Source: Candidatus Margulisiibacteriota bacterium | GTDB taxonomy: Bacteria > Margulisbacteria > WOR-1 > JAUWWO01 | Length of the DNA stretch: 6,980 nt | Assembly (NCBI GenBank): GCA_030616825.1 | Contig: JAUWWO010000018.1 | Location: 1-6,980, forward strand | Direction of reading: 5' to 3' | Made by a program: the position numbers and the translations under genes | Notes under the pieces: model-generated | Told to the model about the DNA's origin: nothing | The model's input: the letters and a program-made list of their open reading frames with translations, nothing else | Database searches by the model: none | Shown here: positions 1 to 5,284 of the stretch, one piece after another | Layout of the letters: every line of letters starts with the position of its first letter | Position numbering within the stretch: position 1 is the first letter of the stretch

Positions 1-208
1 CAATGACGTCTCAAGGATAAAGCTTCTTATGGGAAGGCAGCTGAGCAGAAGCGTTAAAGCATCGCTCAATCTTTATCGGTCTCCAATTGTTGGAGCAGAT
101 CTCAATATGGGAAGAAGAATATTCACATACGAAGATATGATGGATCCTGAATCAAGAGATGTTGTTGTAGCTATGGGGAAGATTTTGAAGGAGATGGGAA
201 CAAATTAA
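1..208 (+). CDS. C-terminal end of an unrecognised protein (5' end outside window)
   Basis: An open frame runs from the window edge (first full codon at base 2) to a TAA at 206-208, giving 68 residues that begin NDVSRIKLLMGRQ and end AMGKILKEMGTN. I do not recognise the family. The tail is basic in its first half (several Arg and Lys around SRSVKASLNLYRSP), then has a Gly-rich stretch (IVGADLNMGRR), an acidic turn (YEDMMDPESRD) and a probable terminal helix. No membrane segment is visible. Support for a real gene is the uninterrupted frame, normal-looking codon use, and a repeat element plus strong terminator directly behind the stop. The internal ATG at 29 has no ribosome binding site, so I read this as the end of a longer gene rather than a small whole one. 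Its function cannot be told from this fragment. Confidence 0.72.
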   Translation, partial: NDVSRIKLLMGRQLSRSVKASLNLYRSPIVGADLNMGRRIFTYEDMMDPESRDVVVAMGKILKEMGTN

Positions 209-265
209 CCCCCTCTCATTCTCCCCCTTGGTAAGGGGGAGATGTCCCGAAGGGACAAAGGGGGT
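208..265. repeat. Cloverleaf-like intergenic inverted-repeat element
   Basis: Three nested inverted repeats fold this stretch into a compact junction. The outer stem pairs 208-214 with 259-265 (CCCCCT with AGGGGG, plus an A-T pair). Inside are hairpin A, CTCCCCCTT (221-229) with AAGGGGGAG (233-241) and a 3-nt loop, and hairpin B, TGTCCC (243-248) with GGGACA (252-257) and loop GAA. Only single bases (242 and 258) separate the stems on the right side, with a 6-nt bulge at 215-220 on the left. The element touches the stop codon of the upstream gene. Its very G/C-biased arms differ from the AT-rich surroundings. It resembles REP- or MITE-like intergenic repeats that I recall from environmental bacterial genomes. 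Copy number cannot be judged from one window. Confidence 0.7.
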
Positions 266-267
266 AA

Positions 268-303
268 AAAAAGGGACTTGGCTTTTAGGCGAAGTCCCTT
301 TTT
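268..303. terminator. Bidirectional intrinsic terminator between convergent genes
   Basis: A perfect 12-bp stem pairs 268-279 with 292-303: a GGGACTT core with flanking A and T runs, and a 12-nt loop. On the plus strand the hairpin ends in a T run followed by further T-rich sequence (310-316). On the minus strand the A run at 266-272 becomes the U tract. It lies 60 nt past the stop of the plus-strand gene and 37 nt past the stop of the minus-strand lipoprotein gene, so it can serve both. Confidence 0.85.
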
Positions 304-340
304 AATTACTTTTTTATATCACTAGAGGATTACTATAGGA

Positions 341-1120
341 TTATTCTTCGATTAACATTAAAGTGAAATCTACTTCTGATGTGCTTGGTGGGACCTCTAT
401 AGAACTTGGAGATGTAAAAGTTGGATAGATATTACCAAAATCTCCCACCTCTCCAGCATTCTCTAATCCGTTATTGTTTTCATCACGAAATGCTCCGACA
501 TAGTACCATCCAGGTGGGAGTCCTGTAATAAAATAGGAGAAAGGATTAGCTGTTCCAATATCTATCCCGAAAGTGGTGTCTTCTGCTAATCCTTCTGTAG
601 TTGTTACAGCAAGTACAAAGACCCACTTGCCTGCTGTTCCTCCGTCTACAGTTCCTTTAATATTATAGGCCGGAGGAGCGCCAACAAGGCCATAATTGCT
701 GATCGGAGTTCCCAGAGGGAGTACCTGACCATGAATGTCCAAGATATTTGTGCCCGCGAAGATATGCACCCGACCATTTGGATTATCCCAGCCCTCTATT
801 GAGAGTGTGGCTGTCTTGTAGTAGTTTGACCAGACCACCTCGATTGTACTTGGGTTTCCAGCAGTGTGGGATTGAAGGGTTGCGACCAATGTCAGCACCT
901 CTTTGATTAGCAGGGGATTTGAGAAGGTGATAACTATATTTTCAGTTGGGGCAACGTCAGTTGCTCCGATCGTTGGAGATCTGTTTACGATATAAAAAGC
1001 AGGAGGGGGTTCATCCGATACAACCGCCCCCTGTCCGCAGCCGATTATGTAAATGGAGATTCCAATGAGTGAGGTTAAAAGAGAAGCAAGAACAAGCAGA
1101 CTAAAATATTTCTTAAACAT
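341..1120 (-). CDS. Secreted lipoprotein with bacterial Ig-like (Big_5-type) domain
   Basis: The 259-residue product starts with a basic N-terminus (MFKK), a hydrophobic segment (about residues 7-27) and a lipobox-like IIGC with the candidate lipidated cysteine at C28, so it is probably exported and membrane-anchored. A Pro-rich spacer (PPP, 38-40) leads to a region of about 43-130 with the pattern SPTIGATDVAPTENIVITFS, typical of bacterial Ig-like domain 5 found in surface proteins. Residues 152-258 look like a second beta-sandwich of the carboxypeptidase-regulatory type (INITIAL strand YNIKGTV, then FITGLPPGWYYVGAFRD). It contains an acidic loop DENNNGLENAGEVGD (213-227) resembling calcium-binding EF-like loops. 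The ATG at 1118-1120 has an excellent AGGAGGT ribosome binding site 7 nt upstream, and its own promoter follows the tsaD stop. The role is unknown; a structural or adhesive surface function is only a guess. Confidence 0.88.
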   Translation of the reverse strand: MFKKYFSLLVLASLLTSLIGISIYIIGCGQGAVVSDEPPPAFYIVNRSPTIGATDVAPTENIVITFSNPLLIKEVLTLVATLQSHTAGNPSTIEVVWSNYYKTATLSIEGWDNPNGRVHIFAGTNILDIHGQVLPLGTPISNYGLVGAPPAYNIKGTVDGGTAGKWVFVLAVTTTEGLAEDTTFGIDIGTANPFSYFITGLPPGWYYVGAFRDENNNGLENAGEVGDFGNIYPTFTSPSSIEVPPSTSEVDFTLMLIEE

Positions 1121-1155
1121 AATTTATACCTCCTTTTTAAATTTTACAAGCGCTA

Positions 1156-1183
1156 ATTATAGCTTTAAATTTTAAAAAGTCAA
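1156..1183 (-). promoter_or_regulatory. Sigma70-type promoter of the lipoprotein gene
   Basis: Reading the minus strand, TTGACT (1183-1178) and TATAAT (1161-1156) are separated by 16 nt of AT-rich sequence. The expected start of transcription is near 1149, giving a leader of about 28 nt that contains the AGGAGGT ribosome binding site (1134-1128). The promoter begins 10 nt past the tsaD stop codon. No terminator hairpin is seen between tsaD and this promoter, so read-through from tsaD is also possible. Confidence 0.8.
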
Positions 1184-1193
1184 ATAAAATATA

Positions 1194-2240
1194 TCAAATC
1201 TTTACATTTGCCACAGCAGTTAAATCAAGGTCGCTTTTGTGACCCGATTTTAATCTGTAATATCCGGCGCAACCGATCATGGCAGCGTTATCAGTACAAA
1301 GCTCTACTGGCGGAATATGAATTTCAAGGCCTTCGGCTTTTGCAGCTTCTTTTAGTTTTCGTCTGAGTTCGCTGTTTGCAGAGACTCCACCAGCAAGGAC
1401 TATAGTCTTTATCTTTTTGTCCTTGGCGGCTTTGATTGTTTTGTGTGTTAGCATATCAACTACAGCGGCTTGAAAGCTCGAAGCCAAATCATTTAGATTG
1501 GAACCTGAGGGCAAATCCTTGGTTCCGGATTTTTTTACATGATATACTACAGCAGTCTTTATCCCACTGAAGCTAAAGTCATATCCATATTCCTTCTCCA
1601 TCCCGCCTTCGTCCCTTGGACTTCGGCGGGCAAGCATCGCTCTGGGAAAATTAATTGCATTGGGGTTTCCTTTCTTTGCCAGCTCGTCAATTATAGGACC
1701 TCCAGGGAAACCTAAACCCAGGAACCTTGCTACTTTATCAAATGCTTCTCCTGCTGCGTCGTCACGAGTTCTTCCCAGAGTTTCATATACTCCATGATCC
1801 TTAACAAGGACTAAGTGTGAGTGCCCACCAGAGACGATGAGGCAGATAAACGGGAATTTTGGAGGTTTGTCTTTTCCTAAGAAATTGGCGTAGATATGAC
1901 CCTCTATATGATTAATCCCAATCAGCGGGACATTCAAGGCATAGGCAATGGCTTTAGCATAACAGATCCCAACAAGAAGAGAGCCAACAAGTCCTGGGCC
2001 GAATGTAACGGCAACTGCGTCGATATCTTTAAGGTCAACTTTCGCCTCCTCTAAGGCTTCTTTTGCTACCAGACTTATTACTTCGATGTGTTTTCGGGAT
2101 GCAATCTCTGGGACAATCCCGCCATATTTTTTGTGAAACTCAATTTGAGAAGCAACAATGTTTGAAAGGATTTTCGTTCCATCTTCAATAATGGCTACAG
2201 AGGTTTCATCACATGAGGTTTCTATGGCAAGAATTTTCAT
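1194..2240 (-). CDS. tsaD: tRNA N6-adenosine threonylcarbamoyltransferase TsaD
   Basis: TsaD (Kae1/YgjD/Gcp family, ASKHA fold) moves the threonylcarbamoyl group from threonylcarbamoyl-AMP to A37 of tRNAs reading ANN codons, acting in the cytoplasm with TsaB and TsaE. From the ATG at 2240 the product has 348 residues and starts MKILAIETSCDETS, the classic N-terminus. Metal ligands are visible as H111 and H115 (HIEGH) and D317 (CTDNAAMIG). Other family blocks are GPGLVGSLLVG (81-91), VSGGHSHLV (136-144), DDAAGEAFDK (160-169), GFPGGP (177-182), DFSFSGIKTA (221-230) and LAGGVSANSELR (282-293). About 12 extra residues precede DFSFSG compared with E. coli; they are encoded by a palindromic element. 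A TTG at 2258 would add six residues but overlaps the likely -10 box. There is no Shine-Dalgarno sequence before the ATG. tsaB and tsaE are not in this window. Confidence 0.97.
   Translation of the reverse strand: MKILAIETSCDETSVAIIEDGTKILSNIVASQIEFHKKYGGIVPEIASRKHIEVISLVAKEALEEAKVDLKDIDAVAVTFGPGLVGSLLVGICYAKAIAYALNVPLIGINHIEGHIYANFLGKDKPPKFPFICLIVSGGHSHLVLVKDHGVYETLGRTRDDAAGEAFDKVARFLGLGFPGGPIIDELAKKGNPNAINFPRAMLARRSPRDEGGMEKEYGYDFSFSGIKTAVVYHVKKSGTKDLPSGSNLNDLASSFQAAVVDMLTHKTIKAAKDKKIKTIVLAGGVSANSELRRKLKEAAKAEGLEIHIPPVELCTDNAAMIGCAGYYRLKSGHKSDLDLTAVANVKI
1602..1630 (-). repeat. In-frame palindromic insertion element within tsaD
   Basis: The 29 bases form a symmetrical inverted repeat. An outer CCCGCC/GGCGGG stem pairs 1602-1607 with 1625-1630. 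A symmetrical 3x3 internal loop follows (GAA opposite GAA on the coding strand), then a GTCC/GGAC inner stem pairing 1611-1614 with 1618-1621 and a 3-nt loop. It encodes residues of ARRSPRDEGG (204-213) of TsaD. E. coli TsaD, as I recall it, has about 8 residues between FPR and DFSFSG, against 20 here, so the element accounts for most of the surplus. The frame is kept. This is the pattern of Rickettsia palindromic elements, which sit inside coding genes; whether it is repeated elsewhere in this genome is unknown. Confidence 0.65.
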
Positions 2241-2249
2241 AAGGTGAAT

Positions 2250-2278
2250 ATAATACAATTTTTATTTGTAAATTGCAA
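2250..2278 (-). promoter_or_regulatory. Promoter of tsaD, placed for a leaderless mRNA
   Basis: On the minus strand TTGCAA (2278-2273) and TATTAT (2255-2250) are 17 nt apart. Only 9 nt lie between the -10 box and the ATG at 2240, so transcription should start within a few bases of the start codon. There is no Shine-Dalgarno sequence in those 9 nt, which agrees with leaderless translation. The spacer also carries a weak CAATTT/AAATTG inverted repeat (2256-2261 and 2270-2275). Confidence 0.6.
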
Positions 2279-2292
2279 CAGCGACAGCGGCC

Positions 2293-3228
2293 TTAGTTTT
2301 TGTGAATTTTATCGAACCGAGTTTCTAAAGGAATATCTTTCCCCAGACAAACAAGTTTGAATTCTCCTAGTCTGTCTTCATCAAGGAACCCTATTTTTAG
2401 AGCTTCTTGTATAAACTTTGTGAGCATCTCTTGCTGTTTCTCTCTGCCGTATACGGGGAGATAACGCATATATTCTAAATCCAGAAATCTAAAAACAATT
2501 GTGGCAGGCGACTCTTCTATAAAGAAGTTCCTTATGCGATGTGAGTCTTCCAGGAACAAACGCGCTTTGATGAGTCTCGAAAAGAATTTTCCTGCTTCCC
2601 AGAGTGCCCAATTTAACATATCCTGACTCTCTTTTTGTAATGCAGTTATGATATCTATACCTTCGAGATGCTTATAGAACATCCTTCCTGGCTTTTCAAT
2701 GCCATAGAGGTCGTCTGACCAGAAAGAGAAGCCAATAGGAGATTTAGCTTCAACGATCCCAAGGTAGCGAGCGTACAGGGCTCGATAAAACTCCAGCCAT
2801 GCATTGTTCCTGAATGGATTTCCAGTTTTAATGGTTATTTTTTGTCCAGACTTAAAATCATATTCAACGTAAACATCGTGCATTGTTATGGGGAGTCCTT
2901 CGGGGTTTTGTCCCCTATATAAAGTCATCAATCTCCATTCGCTCAGACTCAACTTCCGAGAAAAGTTTTCTTCAAAAGAACTGATAAGGTCGCGTAAACC
3001 ATTTTGGTAATCTTTTCTTATAACAGTAACCTGTTTTCCTTTCTGAGTAATGATAAACCGAGGTTTTTCGGCAAAGCCCCTATCCAATGCCGGGATTTCT
3101 TTTAAAACCTGCGGCAGGCGCCTCAAATTTCTTAAATTTTCTTGATGTTCCTTATGAGAAATCGAATATTTATTATTATTCCCGTAAGGAATCGAATATC
3201 CTTTTGCAACTTTAAGAATCTTTGTCAT
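2293..3228 (-). CDS. Hypothetical protein with possible divergent kinase-like (APH/WaaP-type) fold
   Basis: The 311-residue product has no signal peptide or membrane segment. Its order of motifs resembles an aminoglycoside-phosphotransferase or WaaP/Bud32-like kinase. A strand with a candidate ATP-binding lysine (ITIKTG, K134) comes first, then a helix with E146 (WLEFYRALYARY) and a hinge-like RMFYKHLEGIDI (182-193). A catalytic-loop-like KARLFLEDSHRIRNFFI (221-237) has D228 and N234, and a metal-site-like FLDLEY has D250. The usual HxD is missing (LED instead) and the Asp-Asn spacing is one residue longer than in protein kinases, so it may be divergent or inactive. The N-terminal 110 residues are polar, with a basic helix (about 24-45), and are unassigned. 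The ATG at 3228 has a modest GGTGAG 9 nt upstream. Its stop lies 52 nt before the tsaD ATG. The fold call rests on motif reading only; the substrate is unknown. Confidence 0.8.
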   Translation of the reverse strand: MTKILKVAKGYSIPYGNNNKYSISHKEHQENLRNLRRLPQVLKEIPALDRGFAEKPRFIITQKGKQVTVIRKDYQNGLRDLISSFEENFSRKLSLSEWRLMTLYRGQNPEGLPITMHDVYVEYDFKSGQKITIKTGNPFRNNAWLEFYRALYARYLGIVEAKSPIGFSFWSDDLYGIEKPGRMFYKHLEGIDIITALQKESQDMLNWALWEAGKFFSRLIKARLFLEDSHRIRNFFIEESPATIVFRFLDLEYMRYLPVYGREKQQEMLTKFIQEALKIGFLDEDRLGEFKLVCLGKDIPLETRFDKIHKN

Positions 3229-3253
3229 CTTTAACAGCTCACCCTCTGCTATA

Positions 3254-3283
3254 TTTATCGATATTTTTGAAGAGAAATTTCAA
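3254..3283 (-). promoter_or_regulatory. Weak candidate promoter of the kinase-like gene
   Basis: On the minus strand TTGAAA (3283-3278) and GATAAA (3259-3254) are separated by 18 nt, in an AT-rich stretch upstream of the ATG at 3228. The -10 match is imperfect, and other AT-rich hexamers nearby would serve about as well. It is divergent from the purC promoter. Confidence 0.35.
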
Positions 3284-3328
3284 TTATTGCCCTTCGGCCA
3301 TTAACGCTCTTAACACCCTTTTCTCTCG

Positions 3329-3356
3329 TTGATTTTTTCTCATTTCAGTCTATAAT
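3329..3356 (+). promoter_or_regulatory. Sigma70-type promoter of purC
   Basis: TTGATT (3329-3334) and a consensus TATAAT (3351-3356) are 16 nt apart. Transcription would start near 3363, giving a leader of about 27 nt with a good AAGGAG ribosome binding site (3376-3381) 8 nt before the purC ATG. No purine riboswitch-like structure fits in so short a leader. An obvious PurR-type palindrome was not seen. Confidence 0.75.
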
Positions 3357-3389
3357 GTTCCTGATTATCACCAGCAAGGAGAGGTAAGG

Positions 3390-4280
3390 ATGAGTGAAGT
3401 ATTACTCAACATCAAATTGCCCGGGGTAAAACTATTTAAAAAAGGGAAGGTTAGAGATATATTCAACCTGGATGACAACCTCTTGATCGTGGCCACTGAC
3501 AGGATTTCGGCATTTGACTGCATTCTTCCAAATGGAATACCGAATAAAGGCAAGGTTCTTACAGGGCTTTCGGCATTCTGGTTTAATTTTACCTCTGGTA
3601 TAGTGCCAAATCACATGATCGCTATTGATGTGGATTCTTTTCCTCGCAAGTTGAAGAAGTATTCCTCAACGCTTTCCGGGAGAGCAATGCTTGTTAAGAA
3701 AACAGAGGTAATAGAGATAGAGTGTGTTGTAAGAGGGTACCTTTCTGGTTCTGCATGGAGGGAATACAAGAGCAGCGGAGAGGTCTCTGGCATAAAACTT
3801 CCACAGGGTCTTAAAGAATCGGATAAGTTGCCTGAGCCAATCTTTACCCCGGCGATCAAGGCAAAGACAGGACATGATGAGAACATTACAGAAAAGAAAA
3901 TGATAGATCTTATTGGAGAAAATGTTGCAAGAGTGATAAAAGAAAAGAGCTTGAGTGTTTACAAATATGCAAGAGGCTTTGCTGATTCCAAAGGAATAAT
4001 AATAGCGGATACGAAATTCGAGTTCGGAAAGATTGGAGATGAGATTGTTCTGATAGACGAGATCTTGACTCCGGATTCCTCCAGATTCTGGCCAAAGGAG
4101 GGTTACTTGCCTGGGAGACCTCAGCCGAGCTTTGACAAACAATTTACCAGGGATTACCTGGATTCATTGGATTGGGATAAAAGCCCACCCGCACCGAAAT
4201 TGCCGGACGATGTAGTAAAAAAGACCGCATTTAAGTATTTTGAGGCGTATAGAATGATTACTGGAAGAGAATCGCTTTAG
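3390..4280 (+). CDS. purC: Phosphoribosylaminoimidazole-succinocarboxamide synthase (SAICAR synthetase)
   Basis: PurC joins CAIR and aspartate with ATP to give SAICAR in de novo purine synthesis, in the cytoplasm. The 296-residue product is full length for the longer, yeast Ade1-like form (about 300 residues) rather than the 235-240-residue E. coli form. Visible blocks are the N-terminal KKGKVRDIF (17-25, nucleotide-binding region), ATDRISAFD (35-43), VVRGYLSGSAWREY (113-126), TKTGHDEN-like KAKTGHDENI (157-166), IIADTKFEFG (204-213) and LIDEILTPDSSRFWP (221-235). These carry the conserved substrate- and metal-binding residues of the family. The ATG at 3390 has a strong Shine-Dalgarno sequence and its own promoter. 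It is divergent from the minus-strand genes and sits 47 nt before ddl, with no terminator hairpin between, so some read-through into the cell-wall cluster is possible. No other purine gene is present. Confidence 0.97.
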   Translation: MSEVLLNIKLPGVKLFKKGKVRDIFNLDDNLLIVATDRISAFDCILPNGIPNKGKVLTGLSAFWFNFTSGIVPNHMIAIDVDSFPRKLKKYSSTLSGRAMLVKKTEVIEIECVVRGYLSGSAWREYKSSGEVSGIKLPQGLKESDKLPEPIFTPAIKAKTGHDENITEKKMIDLIGENVARVIKEKSLSVYKYARGFADSKGIIIADTKFEFGKIGDEIVLIDEILTPDSSRFWPKEGYLPGRPQPSFDKQFTRDYLDSLDWDKSPPAPKLPDDVVKKTAFKYFEAYRMITGRESL

Positions 4281-4289
4281 TACCAATCC

Positions 4290-4318
4290 TTGAATCTATC
4301 TAACTTTCATGATAAAAT
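4290..4318 (+). promoter_or_regulatory. Promoter of ddl, placed for a leaderless mRNA
   Basis: TTGAAT (4290-4295) and TAAAAT (4313-4318) are 17 nt apart in the 47-nt purC-ddl gap. The -10 box ends 9 nt before the ddl ATG at 4328, so transcription would start about 1-4 nt before it. No Shine-Dalgarno sequence exists in this gap, and an in-frame TAA at 4313-4315 rules out an upstream start. The geometry matches that of tsaD. Confidence 0.55.
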
Positions 4319-4327
4319 TTACCGTCA

Positions 4328-5260
4328 ATGAACCTCAAGAACAAAAAAATCGCAGTACTCATGGGAGGCCGATCCGGGGAGAGGGAGGTTTCTCTTCGAT
4401 CCGGGGCCCGGGTCCTTTCTTCGCTTAAGACACAGGGCTACAACACGATTTCTCTCGATACAGACCCCGATTTGATCGACAGACTCAAGAAGGAAAAAGT
4501 GGATATCGTGTACATAATGCTCCATGGCCGCTACGGGGAGGATGGGACCATCCAGGGACTTCTTGAAGTGCATGGGTTCCCTTACACTGGTTCTAAGGTC
4601 CTTGCTTCTGCTCTGGGCATGAATAAAGTTGCCAGCAAAAGGATTTGGGAAACTCTGGGAATACCAACACCAAAGTATATGGAGATTGATTCCAGTAATA
4701 ATCTTGCGCAGGAAGTTGATAAGATAAAGAAATCTTTTCCCATGCCGGTCGTAGTTAAGCCAGTATCTGAGGGATCAAGCCTGGGAGTTGCAATTGTTAA
4801 AGATGAAAGCAAATTGGATGGTGTTATACAAGAGACAGTAAAGGAATTTAAAGAAGTCTTCGTAGAAGAATTTATAAAGGGACAGGAGGTAACGGTTGGA
4901 ATACTCGGAAAAGATTCTAGTCTTCAAGCACTTCCAATACTCGAACTTGTTCCCAAGATGGAGTTTTATGATTATAAAGCAAAGTATACTGCCGGGATGA
5001 CAGAATTTATCATTCCTGCGAGGCTGCCAAAACCTGTATACGAACATACGCAGCGTGTGGCCCTTGAAGCCCATAAAGCAATTGGCGCATATGGTTTTTC
5101 CAGGGTGGACATTTTAGTTTCTTCTGATCATATCCCATATGTTCATGACATAAACACCATTCCGGGAATGACTGAGCGTTCAGACCTTCCTGCAGAAGCA
5201 GCGCATGCCGGAATTTCGTTTGATGAGTTGGTTGTGAAAATTCTGGAAAGTGCGTATTGA
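4328..5260 (+). CDS. ddl: D-alanine--D-alanine ligase
   Basis: Ddl makes the D-Ala-D-Ala dipeptide for the peptidoglycan stem, using ATP, in the cytoplasm (ATP-grasp fold). The 310-residue length is typical of the DdlB type. The N-terminus KIAVLMGGRSGEREVSLRSG (7-26) contains the first-D-Ala-binding Glu at E18. MLHGRYGEDGTIQGLLE (64-80) is the usual second block. VKPVSEGSSLGV (143-154) holds the catalytic-loop serine S150. FYDYKAKY (213-220) has the tyrosine at 216, as in E. coli, that goes with D-Ala rather than D-lactate specificity. FSRVDI (257-262) gives R259 and D261, and the metal site is DINTIPGMT (274-282). The last site has Asp274 where the family usually has Glu. The start is fixed by the in-frame stop at 4313 and by family alignment. 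ftsQ begins 24 nt downstream, so the two are probably one transcript. Confidence 0.97.
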   Translation: MNLKNKKIAVLMGGRSGEREVSLRSGARVLSSLKTQGYNTISLDTDPDLIDRLKKEKVDIVYIMLHGRYGEDGTIQGLLEVHGFPYTGSKVLASALGMNKVASKRIWETLGIPTPKYMEIDSSNNLAQEVDKIKKSFPMPVVVKPVSEGSSLGVAIVKDESKLDGVIQETVKEFKEVFVEEFIKGQEVTVGILGKDSSLQALPILELVPKMEFYDYKAKYTAGMTEFIIPARLPKPVYEHTQRVALEAHKAIGAYGFSRVDILVSSDHIPYVHDINTIPGMTERSDLPAEAAHAGISFDELVVKILESAY

Positions 5261-5271
5261 TTATTTAAATT

Positions 5272-5275
5272 GGAG
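5272..5275 (+). promoter_or_regulatory. Ribosome binding site supporting the TTG start of ftsQ
   Basis: GGAG lies 9 nt before the TTG at 5285. An in-frame TAA at 5279-5281 excludes any longer version, and no ATG or GTG occurs in frame before the membrane segment. The TTG is therefore the best start. Confidence 0.65.
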
Positions 5276-5284
5276 TTGTAACCA

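Noticed and set aside
2241..2258. TTG start giving tsaD six extra residues (MYYIHL)
   Set aside because: The family starts at MKILAIETSCDETS, no Shine-Dalgarno sequence supports the TTG, and it overlaps the likely -10 box.
2256..2275. CAATTT/AAATTG inverted repeat in the tsaD promoter spacer as an operator
   Set aside because: A 6-bp AT-only-core repeat in AT-rich DNA is expected by chance.
3109..3119. CCTGCGGCAGG palindrome in the kinase-like gene
   Set aside because: The arms are 5 bp with a 1-base centre and no flanking symmetry; too short to call an element.
3161..3199. Direct repeat ATCGAATAT, 30 nt apart, in the kinase-like gene
   Set aside because: It is short and AT-rich, encodes two YSI tripeptides, and no third copy was seen.
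3666..4142. 158-residue antisense open frame within purC
   Set aside because: It lies wholly opposite a conserved gene, has no ribosome binding site or family pattern, and is Cys/Phe/Tyr-rich as expected for a shadow frame.
4370..4406. Direct repeat CGATCCGGGG twice in ddl, 27 nt apart
   Set aside because: Both copies encode the family-conserved Arg-Ser-Gly of GGRSGEREVSLRSG, so shared codons explain it.
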